Shown: positions 1 to 11,885, numbered from the stretch's first letter. The stretch is DNA of 64,000 nt from Vigna angularis (GCF_016808095.1 NC_068970.1:20442501-20506500); one strand, 5' to 3'. Program-made: numbers and translations. Notes: generated from the letters alone by a model not told the origin.

Positions 1-770
1 AAATTGTTTCATCTGCTAGCTTGCAAGATATTGTGTACAAGTCTGCCTATGATTTGGAAAGAGCATATCATTATATAAATTTTGACTTCACTTAACTAGT
101 TGCATCTTTAGTTGTTGCATGATGACTACAAAACATTTAAACCTTTTCTTTTTTCTTTTTTTAATATACAGTGTATCAATACTATTTGAACTTAAATCAT
201 AGTCTTATTCTAGAAAATTGAAGGATTAAGAGTAGGATATAACTTACTGGCAGTCTTATTGCTGAAAGGTTAAAAGATTATACGGATATGATGAGATTTG
301 TTTTATATGAATAATAATATAGCAAAAAGCATGAAGTACTATCAGGGTATACTGATCGAAAAGGGGGGAGAATGACTAATCTAGAAAGTTTTATACTTAT
401 CAAGACCAATGAAGAAATATAAGAACTCAGACCGAATCACATTCAAATTTGACGAAATATTCCTCCCTAGACCAATGAAAAACTTCCCTAATAATCAAGA
501 ATGAAAAAATATACTCATATAATAATTTAGGAACAAATCCAGAGAGATTAAGACCATAATTTTAGTAATTACGATTGAGAACAACCAAAAATAAGATAAT
601 AGTTAATAACATTCACAAAATAATACATAAAAAACAGGAGTAATTACTCTTAATTCAAGGGATGTAATTATGAACGCAATGAGAATCATCAATTATAAAT
701 AGTTTAAAAATCAAGAAAAGAAAAGAAACAAAAAGAAAAAAACTAGTTGTAGCTAAAAGGGTCCTCATAT
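1..770. other. AT-rich sequence without a recognisable gene
   Basis: I see no coding frame with recognisable domains, no structural RNA and no clear repeat boundary here. The base composition is like the other intergenic stretches of this window. Confidence 0.6.
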
Positions 771-1149
771 CGTTTGGTTAGAACAATTTGTGTGGACTGT
801 GAGGCAGGTAAAATAAATCACGCGTCACTTTATCTAATGATGAGGGGAACACAATGTGCGCTCTTGCATAACCAAAATATATGCAAACAAAATGAGGAAA
901 TTGCATTCAAAGAAACCAAAATGCACGAGCATATCTTTAGTCAAAACTTGTTAGTACCAAATGCTCAGGAAATCGCTTAGCTATCAAAATAGAAAGCGTA
1001 GATATGGCATGAATTAATGTGACCCCATTGAATGTTGTCCTAGCCATACAACACAATATATAAGTTTTTGGTTGATGCGTACAAACGTCAATTAGCTGAT
1101 AATATGGTTGCAGTCTCACGAAATATTATGCTAATATATGTTATTGCAT

Positions 1150-1480
1150 AACCACTTATTTGTATAGGATTTTCAACACCTTTGTTGAGGCGTGTTAAGA
1201 AGAATAATGTTTCAAACATAGATGTGGTTCATAAGAGGATATGCATAAGTCACATCAAGCAAGGCGGTGACTATAATAAGGTGCTATAGGCAGGAAGACC
1301 TTGAGTCAGCATTGGCTGAATAGTTGTATTTCATAGTTAGTCCTTGGCCTTTTCACAAATAATGGGAATGGACGTTTTGGGACCATTCCCCCAATCACGA
1401 GGCCAACTACGATTTTTAGTTGTAGTTTCTTTTTATTTCACTGAATAGATCGAGGTTGAATAACTAGTAAAAATATTATG
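1150..1480 (+). pseudogene. Decayed Ty3/gypsy integrase fragment
   Basis: Across frame shifts and stops, the + strand reads like the integrase part of a plant gypsy polyprotein. Near 1155-1195 there is a 'LYR..FSTPLLR' stretch of the kind found before the integrase zinc-binding region. Near 1345-1455 there is 'PWPF' and then 'GMDVLGPFPQSRGQLRFLVVV' followed by 'YFTE', the start of the catalytic core as in 'W..D.LGPFP...GQ..FL.V..DYFTKW'. The frame changes at least once after 'PWPFHK', and TAG interrupts the segment after 'YFTE'. No LTR can be paired with it, so this is an old, truncated relic. The class is clear from the motif order; the exact family is not. Confidence 0.7.
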
Positions 1481-1604
1481 TGACATAATTCACAAGCAAG
1501 CAACTGCAACAATACATGCGCAGAACTAGAGATACAATGCGTCTTTTCATTAGTAGAGAACCCACATATAAATCAACAAACAAAAGTTAAAAAAAAAATT
1601 ATTT

Positions 1605-2105
1605 TGTGATAAGACTAATTTAGAGTATATAAGTGGATATAAATAAGTTGATTTTGTAGGATGAGATTAGGTTCAAAGTTTATATTTATTAACATAATAT
1701 CAGAGTCATGAGTTAGAGTCTATTTTAGTGAGATTTCTTGTTTGTCCGATCTATTATGTTATCCGTTATAAGGATATTTGTTGTTTGTTGGACATATTGT
1801 TTCACCCACTATTAGAAACATATCCCAGTGAGATTTCTTGTTTGTTTGGCTTATTGTGTCATTCACTATTGTGATATTTATTGTTTGTTAAGCATATTGT
1901 TTCATCCGCTATCAGCTCATTATCAGATCACCCATTAATACTTAGTTTTATGCTTGAGATATATATTTCTCGGCGTAAGGAAAATGTGATAGAAATTTCA
2001 CATCGACAGATATAAAACTAATTTAGAATATATAAGTGGATGCAAACATCACCTTACAAACTAGTTTTGTGGAGTTGAATTAAACTTAAAATTTACTTCT
2101 TAATA
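1605..2105 (+). mobile_element. TRIM-like small LTR retroelement
   Basis: Two related blocks flank a short inside. The left block (about 1605-1694) and the right block (about 1985-2105) share 'tgtgata', 'actaatttaga.tatataagtggat' and the 'ttttgt.gg..gag.tta' tail. The right one also keeps the 'ttcacatcgac' box typical of legume copia-type LTRs. Directly after the left block, 'taatatcagagtcatgag' (from 1695) is a degenerate initiator-tRNA-Met primer-binding site. The ~290-bp inside has no coding frame and holds a twice-repeated 'agatttcttgtttgt ... atattgtttca' motif. The size and lack of genes fit a terminal-repeat retrotransposon in miniature. The left LTR has an internal deletion. A related copy lies at the right end of the window. 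Confidence 0.65.
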
Positions 2106-4000
2106 CTAAGCAAGAATATTGGGTCAATGAATTGTCTCACGCATTGTGGTCCTATCACACCAAACTACACTTAACAACCCTAAAATTTTCATATCAAAGG
2201 TTGGAGGAGTTCTTGACAAAAGCATTAAAGAAGGAAAAAGTGTGAATTTGGACATGATGTTCGAAGTATGAAAATCCCAATTGAAGGATAGGGGTGACAG
2301 AGAATAATAGAACTTAAATACTTCACAAAGGTTATCCAATGGAACTTTTATATTGTGTTTGTTTCGGATGAAATTTTGTTCATACAAACGGATTAGCAAG
2401 TGTTGAGCGTGATTACTTTTAAAGAAGTGCAACAAAATGGGAGTGCGGATTTGCAATTAACTCTTCTCCCATTACATTCTAAAAAATGAAAAGATTGCAA
2501 GAAAAAGTCATGTCATACAACGATATAACTAAATTTACTTATATAATCTCAAGCAAAGTATATTGATAGAAGTGTGACTCTTTTAATTAAGGACATTGGC
2601 TCATTCATTACGTCTCTCTCTTAAATGGAGTGACTTAACGCTTTTATATGTCAGATAAACGAAGCCTTCTTTTGTGGAATCATAAATGCTAGTTTATCTA
2701 AGGAAATCGAGTTTGACCTAATTCATAGTAAGAAGGGTAGACATTCATGGATAAAGAAAGTGGACGAAACTCAAGGTATGAAACAAAAATCATGAATGGA
2801 AAAGAAAAAGGAGAAACTAGGAGAAAGAAAAAAAAAATGAAGATGAAAGATAGCATACTTGGATAGAAAGGAATATGACATTCATCTGATCCAACCTCTA
2901 CTAACATTCTTATCACTTAAAGATTGAAGATTGTGTATCAATTATGAAAAATATTTTATACATAATATAATGCAAAAAGAGAAAGGTTATTGAAGTATTT
3001 ATTAGAAAAAGTGAAAGAATGATTAATATAAAAAGTTAAATTCTTACCATACTAATAAAAAAATTTAATATTTAATACTGAATCAAATCCAAACTTAAAT
3101 ATCCTTTTGCAAAGCCATACAAAACTCCCTCATAACGAAACAAAATTAAATACATTGATATAATAATTTAAAAATATATGGATAGATTATAAAATCTTTT
3201 TCAAGTAGTTAGCGTTAAGAACCACCAAATAAAATTAATAGGTCATAAAATTTAAAAATATACTTAAAAATAAGCAGCCATAAACTCTTAAGATATAATT
3301 ACAAATTCAAAAAAAATATCCATGGTGAATAGAACCTTCAAAATTAAGAAAAGACAAAAAAAAATGTTCAATTAAAGGATCGAATATTTATCGGCGAGAA
3401 CATCAAACATAACATTTTTTTATTATATGAAATAATTAGTAAAAGTAATACATTTAACTACCGAAACAACTATATATGTTTTGTGTTTAGTTTTTCAATA
3501 ATGTTTTGTGAAAATTAAACATTTAGTGAAAATTAGGGATTGTTATAAAAATACTATAGGGATTTGTTTTTCAATAATGTTTTGTGTTTTGTCACACCTA
3601 GTAATCCTAGTATGATGGGACCCCTCCTTTTAGGGGAAAAGAGAAGCATAAAGTCAAAGAAAAAAAAAATCGTTTCATAGATATGCTATTGACCTACTCA
3701 GGTAGCTCTTCAGTTCATTGAATTCGAACTTCAACTTGTCACCTTATCTCTTCAATTTTTCCTCCCGGAATGAAATAATAAAGCAATTCCTTATGTGGAA
3801 TGTGTTCTTTTTCAGAGTTTTCTTTTCTTGAAAAAGATGATCCTTATTGCCAAATGAAATAAATTTTTAGTTTTTGATTAAATTAAGTTACTTATTTTAA
3901 CAGGTTCTCTATTTTAACAGGATTAAATTATTTATTTATTTGTAAAAGTTAAATCATAATTTTATAAGATTCACATGAATTTTGTTGATTTTCATCGATT
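2106..4000. other. AT-rich intergenic stretch, no gene recognised
   Basis: There is a 110-codon open frame on the - strand (2124-2456), but it has no recognisable domain and no neighbouring exon signals. The stretch around 2780-2860 is purine-rich. I see no paired terminal repeats that would define an element. Confidence 0.55.
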
Positions 4001-4787
4001 CATACACCACATTGTATATTATGTCAAAAACCTTTTTATATCAGTTAAAAAATGTTTTTTACTGATTCTATAATTAGTATAAAAGTAGGGACATAAAACA
4101 ATTTCAATTTTTACATGTTTTATAATATAAAAAATCACTTTTTATACTAGTTAAACACACAATCGATATAAAAAAAATAATTGAAATAGTGAAATCTTTC
4201 TTCTCCGATCTTTCAATCAGCTTTCACGTATTGACATATTCACTTGATTATTTGGTTCATCTTGTATGCATAATAAATTCAAACACTTGGTATGCCTCCT
4301 TCAACCCTTTCCTTTTAAGCCACTCCTCCACCATTCCATTATGAAAAAACATCAAATTTGTGCCACCATCAATAACTCATAACAACATTCTCCATGACAA
4401 AATCATAATAAAAAGGACTCATATTTCCATCTAGAATGTGGTGTAGATTGAAGCATGAACTTAAGATAATTGTTCCTTATACACACATAATTGGGCATTC
4501 AAAACCAAGCGGCACAGACTCCCCTCGACGAACAAGGAGGTCTTTGACGATGTCCATGTCTTGCAAAGCCATTCCCACTCTTTCAGTGTTGACAATTTTG
4601 GTAGGAGGAGCGGTGACGGTGGTGACAACAACGACCATGGCATAAAGTTTAAATCTGGATGTCGTTATGGTTGTGGGAGAAATACAAAAGGAGAGTGAAG
4701 TGGCCATGAAGGAGTGTAGTGGTGACCATTGTAGTTTTATTGGTGGAGCTATGTTACAATGTTTGCGAATGGAGCTAAGTTCTATCA

Positions 4788-4971
4788 TATGATTTCCTTT
4801 TTATTATAAAATACACTTTTTATACGAATTATAATTAGAATTGGTATAAAAAGTCTTCTTATTTATTATAAAATTGTCATTGTGTCTACTTTCTATATAA
4901 GTTTTAATTAGAACTGGTATAAAAAGTTTTCTTATTTATTACGAAAAATTTCACCGTATCTACTTTCTATA
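4788..4971. repeat. Direct repeats of ~65-80 bp
   Basis: The phrase 'ttataattagaa.tggtataaaaagt.ttcttatttatta' followed by 'tgtctactttctata' occurs at about 4830, 4905 and, after the MULE insertion, again from about 7672. Each unit carries a short inverted motif (actttttata / tataaaaagt). The array predates the MULE, which cut it at the TSD 'tagatataa'. Confidence 0.6.
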
Positions 4972-5219
4972 CTAGATATAAGGTTTAATAGTCAATTTTG
5001 TTCCTACTTTCGTTGACAAATCTCAAATTAGTCCCTCGTTTAAAATGGATTCTCACTTTTAAAATTTTGAGTCAAATTAGTCATTTCCGTTAAATAGAAA
5101 CAAATGGCGTTAAGGGTTTGATGATTTGGCATAAGACATGTTATTTTATAGATATATTTATGCTGACGTGTTAGTAAATGGGTGCAGAGATGAAATTTAG
5201 AGGTGCACTTGATATTTTC

Positions 5220-5456
5220 TAGGCGAGGCCCAAGCCCTCTAGGGTTTTTTTTTTTTCAGAAATGAAGGTCTCTTCTTCACCTTCATTAGCAGCAGCTCTG
5301 CCCTCCGCGCGCGGTCGTGCCTTCTTCTGGATGACCAAAATTGTCGTCGCCGGCATCGGTCGTTGCCAGAGACACCACCAGCCACTACAGCGTTCCTCCC
5401 TCCGTGCACACTTGATGACGCCGTTGCCGCTACCATTAGGTTCCGGCGTAAAGGTA
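5220..5456. other. GC-rich captured segment of unknown origin
   Basis: This part of the outer MULE is far richer in GC than its surroundings and is open in several frames, so the open frames carry little weight. It abuts the raffinose-synthase fragment at about 5457, where the homology stops. It may be a second captured gene piece or UTR; I do not recognise it on either strand. Confidence 0.45.
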
Positions 5457-5744
5457 AGGGATTTCGCCACCTCTATCCCCCATTTTCTGCGTCATCCACC
5501 ACAGCTTGAACCGGAAGCACGCCATGAACCTCACATCCCTCAAGGTTCCCAACGAAACCACGTGTCTACTATCTTCCTTTTTCATATCCACTCCCAGAAA
5601 CATTCCTTCTACCGTGGATGTCTCCACCACGTTCTCCTGTATTCCTGTCAGAATCGTTTGCTCCTTCACCACCAACTTTCCCTCCGAAACGCGAACAACA
5701 GGTTTTATCGTCATCTCTTCAGCTCCCTCTACGCTCCTCTGCAA
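5457..5744 (-). pseudogene. Captured 5' end of a raffinose synthase / galactinol-sucrose galactosyltransferase gene
   Basis: Read on the - strand from the ATG at 5714-5712, 86 codons match the N terminus of the RFS/SIP (DIN10-like) family, glycoside hydrolase family 36: 'MTIKPVVRVSEGKLVV', then 'ILTG', 'VEG.FLG' and the conserved 'SRHVVSLGTLRDVRFMACF', 'FKLWWM.QKMGDRG'. Homology breaks off after 'EIP' at about 5457, where a full protein would continue for some 650 more residues including the catalytic barrel. Upstream of the ATG a 'tttgatttaattgcag' stretch looks like a 5'-UTR intron acceptor, so the capture came from genomic DNA rather than a spliced copy. It cannot encode an active enzyme. 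It shortens the usual 'ATSGS..GPVEG' loop. Confidence 0.85.
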
Positions 5745-6038
5745 TTAAATCAAACCAATTTTTCATATGTCCAATGGAACTGAAATGAAATTTTGAATTT
5801 AGGGGTTTTATTAATCAATACCTTGAATGACACCACTGGAAACACTCGATTAAAAAAATGTCTGCGAATTCGAAAACATGGAGATGAAAACCATTGCCGT
5901 TAGCAACATAAAAATAATGACTAGATAAATAAAATGGAACAAAAAAGACAATATTAAGATGATGATGAGGGGTTTTTACTCTTTCACAGTCAACTTCTAA
6001 TTCACTAACATGGTAGCATAAATATATTTATAAAATAA

Positions 6039-7480
6039 GGTTTAATACCCAATTTTGTCCCCACTTTGGTTCAGAAATCTCAAGTTAGTCCCTTTTTAGA
6101 AATGTAAGTGCAATGGATCCTTACTTGTAATTATTTGAGTCTAATGAGTCCCTTCCGTTAAATAGAAGGAAACGGAGTTAGTGGGCTGATGATGTGGCAA
6201 TTGTCTTTGGTGAGGTGTCAAGACGCAATTGTTTGCGTGCTTACGTGGTGTTAGGGTTCAAGAACGACCGCTTCGACTGCGTCGCCATCTCAATCCAAAA
6301 CGGATTCGCAAAAGTTGGCACCATCGACGACGGGTTCGGGTTCGTGTTCGTGGCTCCAGAAACCAGTTTCCCTCGCGAAATGCTCTCGCTTATTGCTTCC
6401 TTCAACGATAACCCGTTCCGTTCCGCCTCAGTTGTCGTTTGATGGTGCTTCGTCATGCTCTGCCACGATTTGTTGAACTCGACCAAGCTCTTCGTTCCGC
6501 CGGGGGAGCCTTCCAGTTCGCGAATCAGGTCCAACGCGAATTCCGTTTTGTTGTCGGTTTCCGGAATCGGATGACCGAACTCGGAGAAGAAAACCGGTAA
6601 CTGCGACGGTGAACCGCTGTAAACGGTTTGGCCCCATGATAAGAAGATCATGCGGTCCAGAAGCCCTAGGATTCGGTAACTCGGTTGGTGAATGGACATG
6701 ATCACGATGCTTCTGCTCTGTGCGATTCTCTGCAAAACCTTCACCACCAAGAACGCGCTGGTGGAGTCAAGTCTCGAGGTTGGCTCGTCCAGGAACAGCA
6801 GGATAGGGTCGTGGATAATGTCGATGCCGATGGAAACTCTCTGACGCTCTCCGCCTGATACTCCGCGGTGACCTTCGTCGTCGATAACTGTTTTCGCGGC
6901 GTTCCGAAGACCTAGCTGCTCGATGAGAGCCTGGACGCGGGCGTTTTTCTTCGACTTGGAGAGCGTGCGCGGAAGTCTGAATTCCGCTGCGAACATCAAA
7001 GTCTCTTCCACGGTGAGCATCGGGAAGAGCAGGTCGTCTTGCATCACGTACGCAGAGATCACCTTCAGTAGACGCGATTCCAGCGTTTCGCCGTTCAGCG
7101 CCACCGTGCCTTTTAGACTTCCCTTGGCGATTCGGTTCGCCAGCGCGTCGATCAGTGTTGACTTTCCAGAACCGCTGGCGCCGAGTACCGCCATGATCTC
7201 GCCGTCGCCCCCAAATCCTTTTATCCTCAATTTTTAATAAAACCCAATTTCAAATTGGGGAACCCTAACACCACGTAAGCACGCAAACAATTGCGTCTTG
7301 ACACCTCACCAAAGACAACTGCCACATCATCAGTCCACTAACTCCGTTTCCTTCTATTTAACGGAAGGGACTCATTAGACTCAAATAATTATAACTAAGG
7401 ATCCATTGCACTTATATTTCTAAAAAGGGATTAACTTGAGATTTCCGAACCAAAGTGGGGACAAAATTGGGTATTAAACC
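6039..7480. mobile_element. Inner Mutator-like element (Pack-MULE) carrying an ABCG fragment
   Basis: This 1442-bp element has terminal inverted repeats of about 215 bp (6039-6255 and 7258-7480, both beginning 'ggtttaatacccaattttgt' read inward) and a perfect 9-bp duplication 'ataaaataa' at 6030-6038 and 7481-7489. The target lies inside the right TIR of the outer MULE. The TIRs of the two elements are related at their ends, so they belong to the same or sister families. The whole space between the TIRs (about 1 kb) is ABC-transporter sequence. No transposase is present. The two TIRs differ at only a few positions, which suggests a fairly recent insertion. Confidence 0.92.
6241..7230 (-). pseudogene. 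ABCG half-transporter nucleotide-binding domain, captured and open
   Basis: The - strand holds an uninterrupted frame of about 318 codons from the first ATG (7194-7192); the frame is open further upstream to a TTG at 7230. It matches the cytosolic ATP-binding half of plant ABCG1/2/6/16/20-type (suberin/cutin lipid exporter) proteins: Walker A 'GASGSGKST', '[21 protein letters not shown]', signature '[12 protein letters not shown]', Walker B '[10 protein letters not shown]', H-loop 'SIHQPSYR' and '[12 protein letters not shown]'. The usual 'TSGLDSTSA' reads 'TSRLDSTSA'. The frame stops at '[10 protein letters not shown]', whose last codons and stop lie in the MULE's TIR. The protein's N terminus and all six membrane helices are missing, so it cannot transport alone. 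It is entirely inside the inner MULE. Confidence 0.9.
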
Positions 7481-7893
7481 ATAAAATAACATGTTAGCAC
7501 TGTTTTCTGCCAAATCATCACATCTTTAACGCCGTTTGTTTATATTTAACAGAAGGAACTAATTTGACTCAAAATTTTAAAAGTGAGAATCTATTTCAAA
7601 CACTTTTAAAACGAAGGACTAAATTGAGATTTGTCAACGAAACTAGAGACAAAATTGGTTATTAAACCTAGATATAATTAGAACCTTTATAGCAAATTTT
7701 CTTCTTTATTACAAATATGTCACTGTGTCCACCTTCTATATTTGTTATAATTATATTTAGTATAAAATGTTTTACAATATAGATTACAACCCTACTTTTT
7801 ATAACAGATAAATTACAAACCATATAAAAAATATTTTTAACATTAGTGAATACATCTATTAAAAATTTAACATGATGTAAACTCAATTTTCAA

Positions 7894-7896
<3 letters not shown>

Positions 7897-7989
<93 letters not shown>
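7897..7989. repeat. (AT)n microsatellite
   Basis: About 93 bp of pure alternating T and A, likely unstable in length. Confidence 0.97.
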
Positions 7990-7991
<2 letters not shown>

Positions 7992-9600
7992 TAATAGCAC
8001 CTATCACAAACTATATTATAGTAAAACACAAACCTCGTTACATATACTTTATAAAACGTCATGTAAGAAATCCTATTAATTTCTCATCACCTAATGTTTT
8101 CATTTACTTGATCTCCGTTATTAATGAAATTTGTATATGTCATTCATGTAATGATTTTATAACCTAATACATATATTATAGTCGAACTAAATTATACTAC
8201 CACCCAAGTAATTACCGTTCATATAATAAATCCCGATTTCAATTCATTCAATAAATAAAAACTAAATATTTTCCTAAAAACAAGAAAATTGTTGGAGAAG
8301 ATGTTTTATGTCGTTCATAAAATACACGAACAAAATATTTTATAATTTAGTTTAGAATAAAACACAATATTTTATAACAGTTTGGAGATACAAAAAATTA
8401 TATTTAATCTATTAAAAACCGAGAAAAATAAATATATCTAATTAAAATCACTATAAAGATGACTATTTATTATAAAATTAAAGGGTATAATAAATATCAT
8501 TTAATAATACCTCACAAATGGCTAATACAATTTCACTTTAACTATCCAAAGTATTAAATAAAATTTATATCTTCATTAAATGATGTAGTTATTAATACCA
8601 TCAATATCTCCTAAATTTCTTATTAAATTATGGAAGCGTTACAATATTGATAATTTACGAATGTATTAATCCACCACTTAATATTTACAGAAATGAAACC
8701 CATACTTAAAATTTACATGATTAAAATTGATACTTAAGAATATTTTACTTACAATATTTTCAGTATTTAAACTGAATTTAATTTTTTTCCATGTCATATT
8801 GTATTTAAGGAATTGTGTTTTTATATACCATAAATAAATGTGGTAAATTAGTTAACAAGTTCGGCGGCTTTACTTTAATGTTTTGAATGAGGTTACACGT
8901 GAAAGTTAAAAGAAAAAGGATGAAAGTGAGTAAATTAGTAAGCAAGGAATTCACTAGAATTTTGTTAATTCTTCTTATCATTTTATTCTCTATAAATCTA
9001 TTTTATTTTTCTTATTAACAATTTTGGAGGATCAAAATAATATACTCAACATTTATATATTTAATTATTTCAAATATAAGGTTTGACATTACAATCAAAA
9101 CACTTTATGTCATACTTTTCTTCAAATTTTTTAACATTACTTTCACCGTATAAGATTTTCATAAGTCCATAATGTTTCTTTTTCAAGTCGTACAGAGGTA
9201 TATAACAAAGGTAATTCGACGTTCAAGTCAGTAATATAATTTTTTTAGCATAGTAAAATTTTAAATTCGCAATAAATGTATCATTTACATTCTTACTTCT
9301 TACTTGAGACTCATATTTATAGTTTCTAGATGAACTTATAATTAGCATAGGCTTAATCATGGCTTAATAGTCGATAAATGCACTTTACTTATAAATTTGA
9401 TTATTAGAGATGTTTAAGCATTCAGATGATCGATCGGTCAGTCTCTTGATCAACCGATTGCTAAAGTAGCAAAGTTAATGTACGTTTTGACGTCTTTCAA
9501 CTGTAACACATCGTTTGACTGTTTGGGTAAGCGTTGACCAAATGGTCATACGGTGCAATCATCATAACTAATAAAAAAAAATGTTAATTAATGTTATTTA
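7990..9600. other. AT-rich stretch without recognised features
   Basis: No coding frame of interest and no paired repeats were found. A short GC-richer piece with 'gatcgatcggtca' lies at about 9428-9445. Confidence 0.55.
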
Positions 9601-9607
9601 TCTTCAT

Positions 9608-10590
9608 TTTTCTACGTAAATCTTAAATCAATCTTTATTTTATGCGTCTCAATTCAGTTTCTATTTTGAAAGAATTGATTCAATAAGAACTTTTTATGTT
9701 ATTTTAATTCAATCCTAATTTTTTTTTAAATTAAACAAAATTCTCTTAATTTTAACGAAATTTAATTTTTATATAAATCTTTTACAAATATTTTTATTAA
9801 ATATTATATTTTTAAAATACTTTTAACAATATTAATTTTATTTACATTTATATTTTGCATTGAATTTTATTTAAAATTATTTTAAAGTATTTAATAGAAA
9901 ACAATTCATAATTAATTTTAACTAACAAATATGCTAAATTTGTTTATATATTGCATTTCATAAACTAAAAAAAAGTTATGAATTTTTTCAATTTGTTTAA
10001 ATAATTGTATATATTAAAAATGTGTAAAATTCAATAATTTTTATACAAATATTTAAGTTGGTTTAAAAAAAATTACAAATTCAAATATAAAGTTTGAAAA
10101 TAATTTTAAAAAATTAAAAAAAAAATTAAAATTTGAAAACAATTTTAGATTAAGTTCAATAAAAAATATAAATGTAAATAAACTTAATCTTATCAAAATT
10201 ATTAAATAAAAATATTTGTGTAACTTTTATACAAAAATTAAATTTAATTTCAATTTGGAGAATGACACAATTACTTCATTTTAAAAAAATTGAAACCAGA
10301 AAAAAATAAAAATACAAAAATTAAATTAAGACTAAGACAATGACACCTAGCATGACGGTAGCACATGACACTACCACTACTGCACCACACTATCACTATC
10401 ACATGACATAATAGCTTGACACATGACATTTTTTTTAATTAAAATAATTAAAAAAAATAAAAAATTAAAAAAAAATCATGAAGTGATATGTGTCATCTGT
10501 TCAACATTGTTACTACAATACTAACATAAATGATCTTATTGCATCAAATTTTCCAAAATATGGACAAAATTGAGACGTAGAAAAAAAAAA
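9608..10590. mobile_element. Putative TIR element, non-coding
   Basis: The left end (from about 9608) reads 'tttttctacgtaaa', then 'tctcaattcagtttctattttg', then 'gattcaataagaac'. The reverse complement of the right end (to about 10590) reads 'ttttctacgtctcaattttgtccatattttgg', then 'gatgcaataagatc'. The ends are therefore inverted copies, the right one lacking ~25 bp. The inside is very AT-rich and has no coding frame. I could not fix a target duplication, so the family (perhaps MULE-derived) is unproven. Confidence 0.45.
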
Positions 10591-10599
10591 CAACCGATT

Positions 10600-11885
10600 T
10601 TTTATTTTCCTACAAAAATGAGAATGAGTTATATGATTTAACCTACAACAAAATTACATAGTTTATTATTAAAATCTCTTTGGATATTTCTTAGAAAAAC
10701 AACAGTTTTTGAAGTTGTATTTGTACGGATTCCATTTTAAATAAGTTATTTTAATTTATTTTCGTTGACTTATTGGATATTATCACATTTGAAGACGTTT
10801 TTCTGAATCATGTATCAGAAAAATTAATATGAAACTACTTACTTTTTATTCTTTGAATTTTAAGAAGAGGCTTCTCCAATTGAACAATAAGATCAATGCT
10901 ATAATGTTTCAAACTATATGAAAAAAATTGAATTTGTGTTGTTTTCATCTTCACATATATCTTTATTACTTTTTAAAAAATAATTTTTTTTTATTCTTCG
11001 TCGATATACTTATTTAAACAAAGTTTAAAATTTAAAAAATAAACTAGTAGAATTAAAAATGGTTAATAAAAAAAGACATAGTAGTTACATTTTTTTCTTA
11101 TGTTCATAAAAAAATTTATAATACAAAAAATACTTTATCAAGTAATATTTCATTCTCGAATAAGACAAGAAAGAGATTTTTTTAAGAATGAAATAAACAT
11201 ATGAGAAATGAAAACTAAATAATAAGTTTGTATTTAATTTTTTTTCATCAAAAACAAAAAGAAAGCATATAAGAAAATGGGAGACCACCACAAAAATAAG
11301 CAACTCATAAGACAAGGAGAAAAATAATAAAAATAATATCTTAATAATTTTATTCTTTATTATATTTAATTATTTGTTTTATTAAAGCTTTATAAAAGAA
11401 ATAAAAGTCTATCTAATTTAACTCTCATAAATGAATAGGTTAATTATTAAACACCATGGCTTTATAGTTGTGTGAATGTAAAAATACCTCTTTTAACATA
11501 CTATTTCGTTTCTAAACATGATATTGTTAATGTGATTCCAACTGACCCACACTACTGGCATCTGCAGACACCTCCAAACATTGTTTTATTTTCTATCTCA
11601 TCGACTGCCACTGATATTATCCTATAGTCTTTTCTCTTCTACTTCAAATTTCACTTCCAGTTTCTTATCTCATCGACTACCTCTTATTCATTCAAGGATT
11701 GAATTTTGAGTGCCTTTAGGAATTTAATATTTTAATAAAGCATATTATAATTTACATTAATTATTTGCCATATCCTTAAATTCTTTGGTTGTGACCTAGT
11801 TACATCGTATGACTTTAAATGTAATGGTATCGTGTTTGACTTCTTAGATAACATAATTCCACTTTAGTGTGAGTTTTAATTGCTT
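10600..11885. other. AT-rich stretch without recognised gene
   Basis: There is one 76-codon open frame (- strand, 11085-11315), rich in Phe, Tyr and Lys as expected from AT-rich DNA. No domain or repeat boundary is visible. Confidence 0.55.

Larger units (their letters stand above)
4982..7668. mobile_element. Outer Mutator-like element (Pack-MULE type)
   Basis: The element is bounded by a perfect 9-bp duplication, 'tagatataa', at 4973-4981 and 7669-7677. The ends are long inverted repeats beginning 'ggtttaata': left about 4982-5180, right about 6000-6038 plus 7490-7668, because the inner MULE inserted inside the right arm. The 9-bp duplication and ~200-bp TIRs are the hallmarks of Mutator-like elements. 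No transposase is present. The unique inside (about 5180-6000) holds a GC-richer segment of unknown origin and the 5' part of a raffinose-synthase-type gene. This is the Pack-MULE arrangement: a non-autonomous MULE carrying host gene pieces. Confidence 0.88.
4020..7880. mobile_element. Possible older inverted-repeat element hosting the nested MULEs
   Basis: Sequence outside the MULEs shows inverted similarity. The left side (4030-4180) has 'tttttatatcagttaaaaaatgtttttta' and 'aaaagtaggg'. The reverse complement of 7740-7860 has 'aaaaatattttttatat' and 'aaaaagtaggg'. The repeats around 4790-4970 continue after 7669, so the MULEs interrupt one repetitive block. The right side ends in 'attagtg' near 7850, like a CACTA terminus, but I could not find a matching left end or duplication. 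Treat the limits as approximate. Confidence 0.3.

Noticed and set aside
774..1119. Short frames next to the gypsy integrase relic
   Set aside because: I tried to read them as RNase H or integrase parts but found no convincing motif.
4436..4788. Overlapping frames on both strands before the outer MULE
   Set aside because: There is no recognisable domain, and the frames on both strands are equally good; coding status cannot be supported.
5262..5783. 173-codon + strand frame in the outer MULE
   Set aside because: It is the antisense shadow of the raffinose-synthase fragment and the GC-rich segment.
4003..7855. A complete CACTA element enclosing the MULEs
   Set aside because: Only the right end looks like TAGTG; the left end and a 3-bp duplication are not convincing, so it is listed only as a weak inverted-repeat element.
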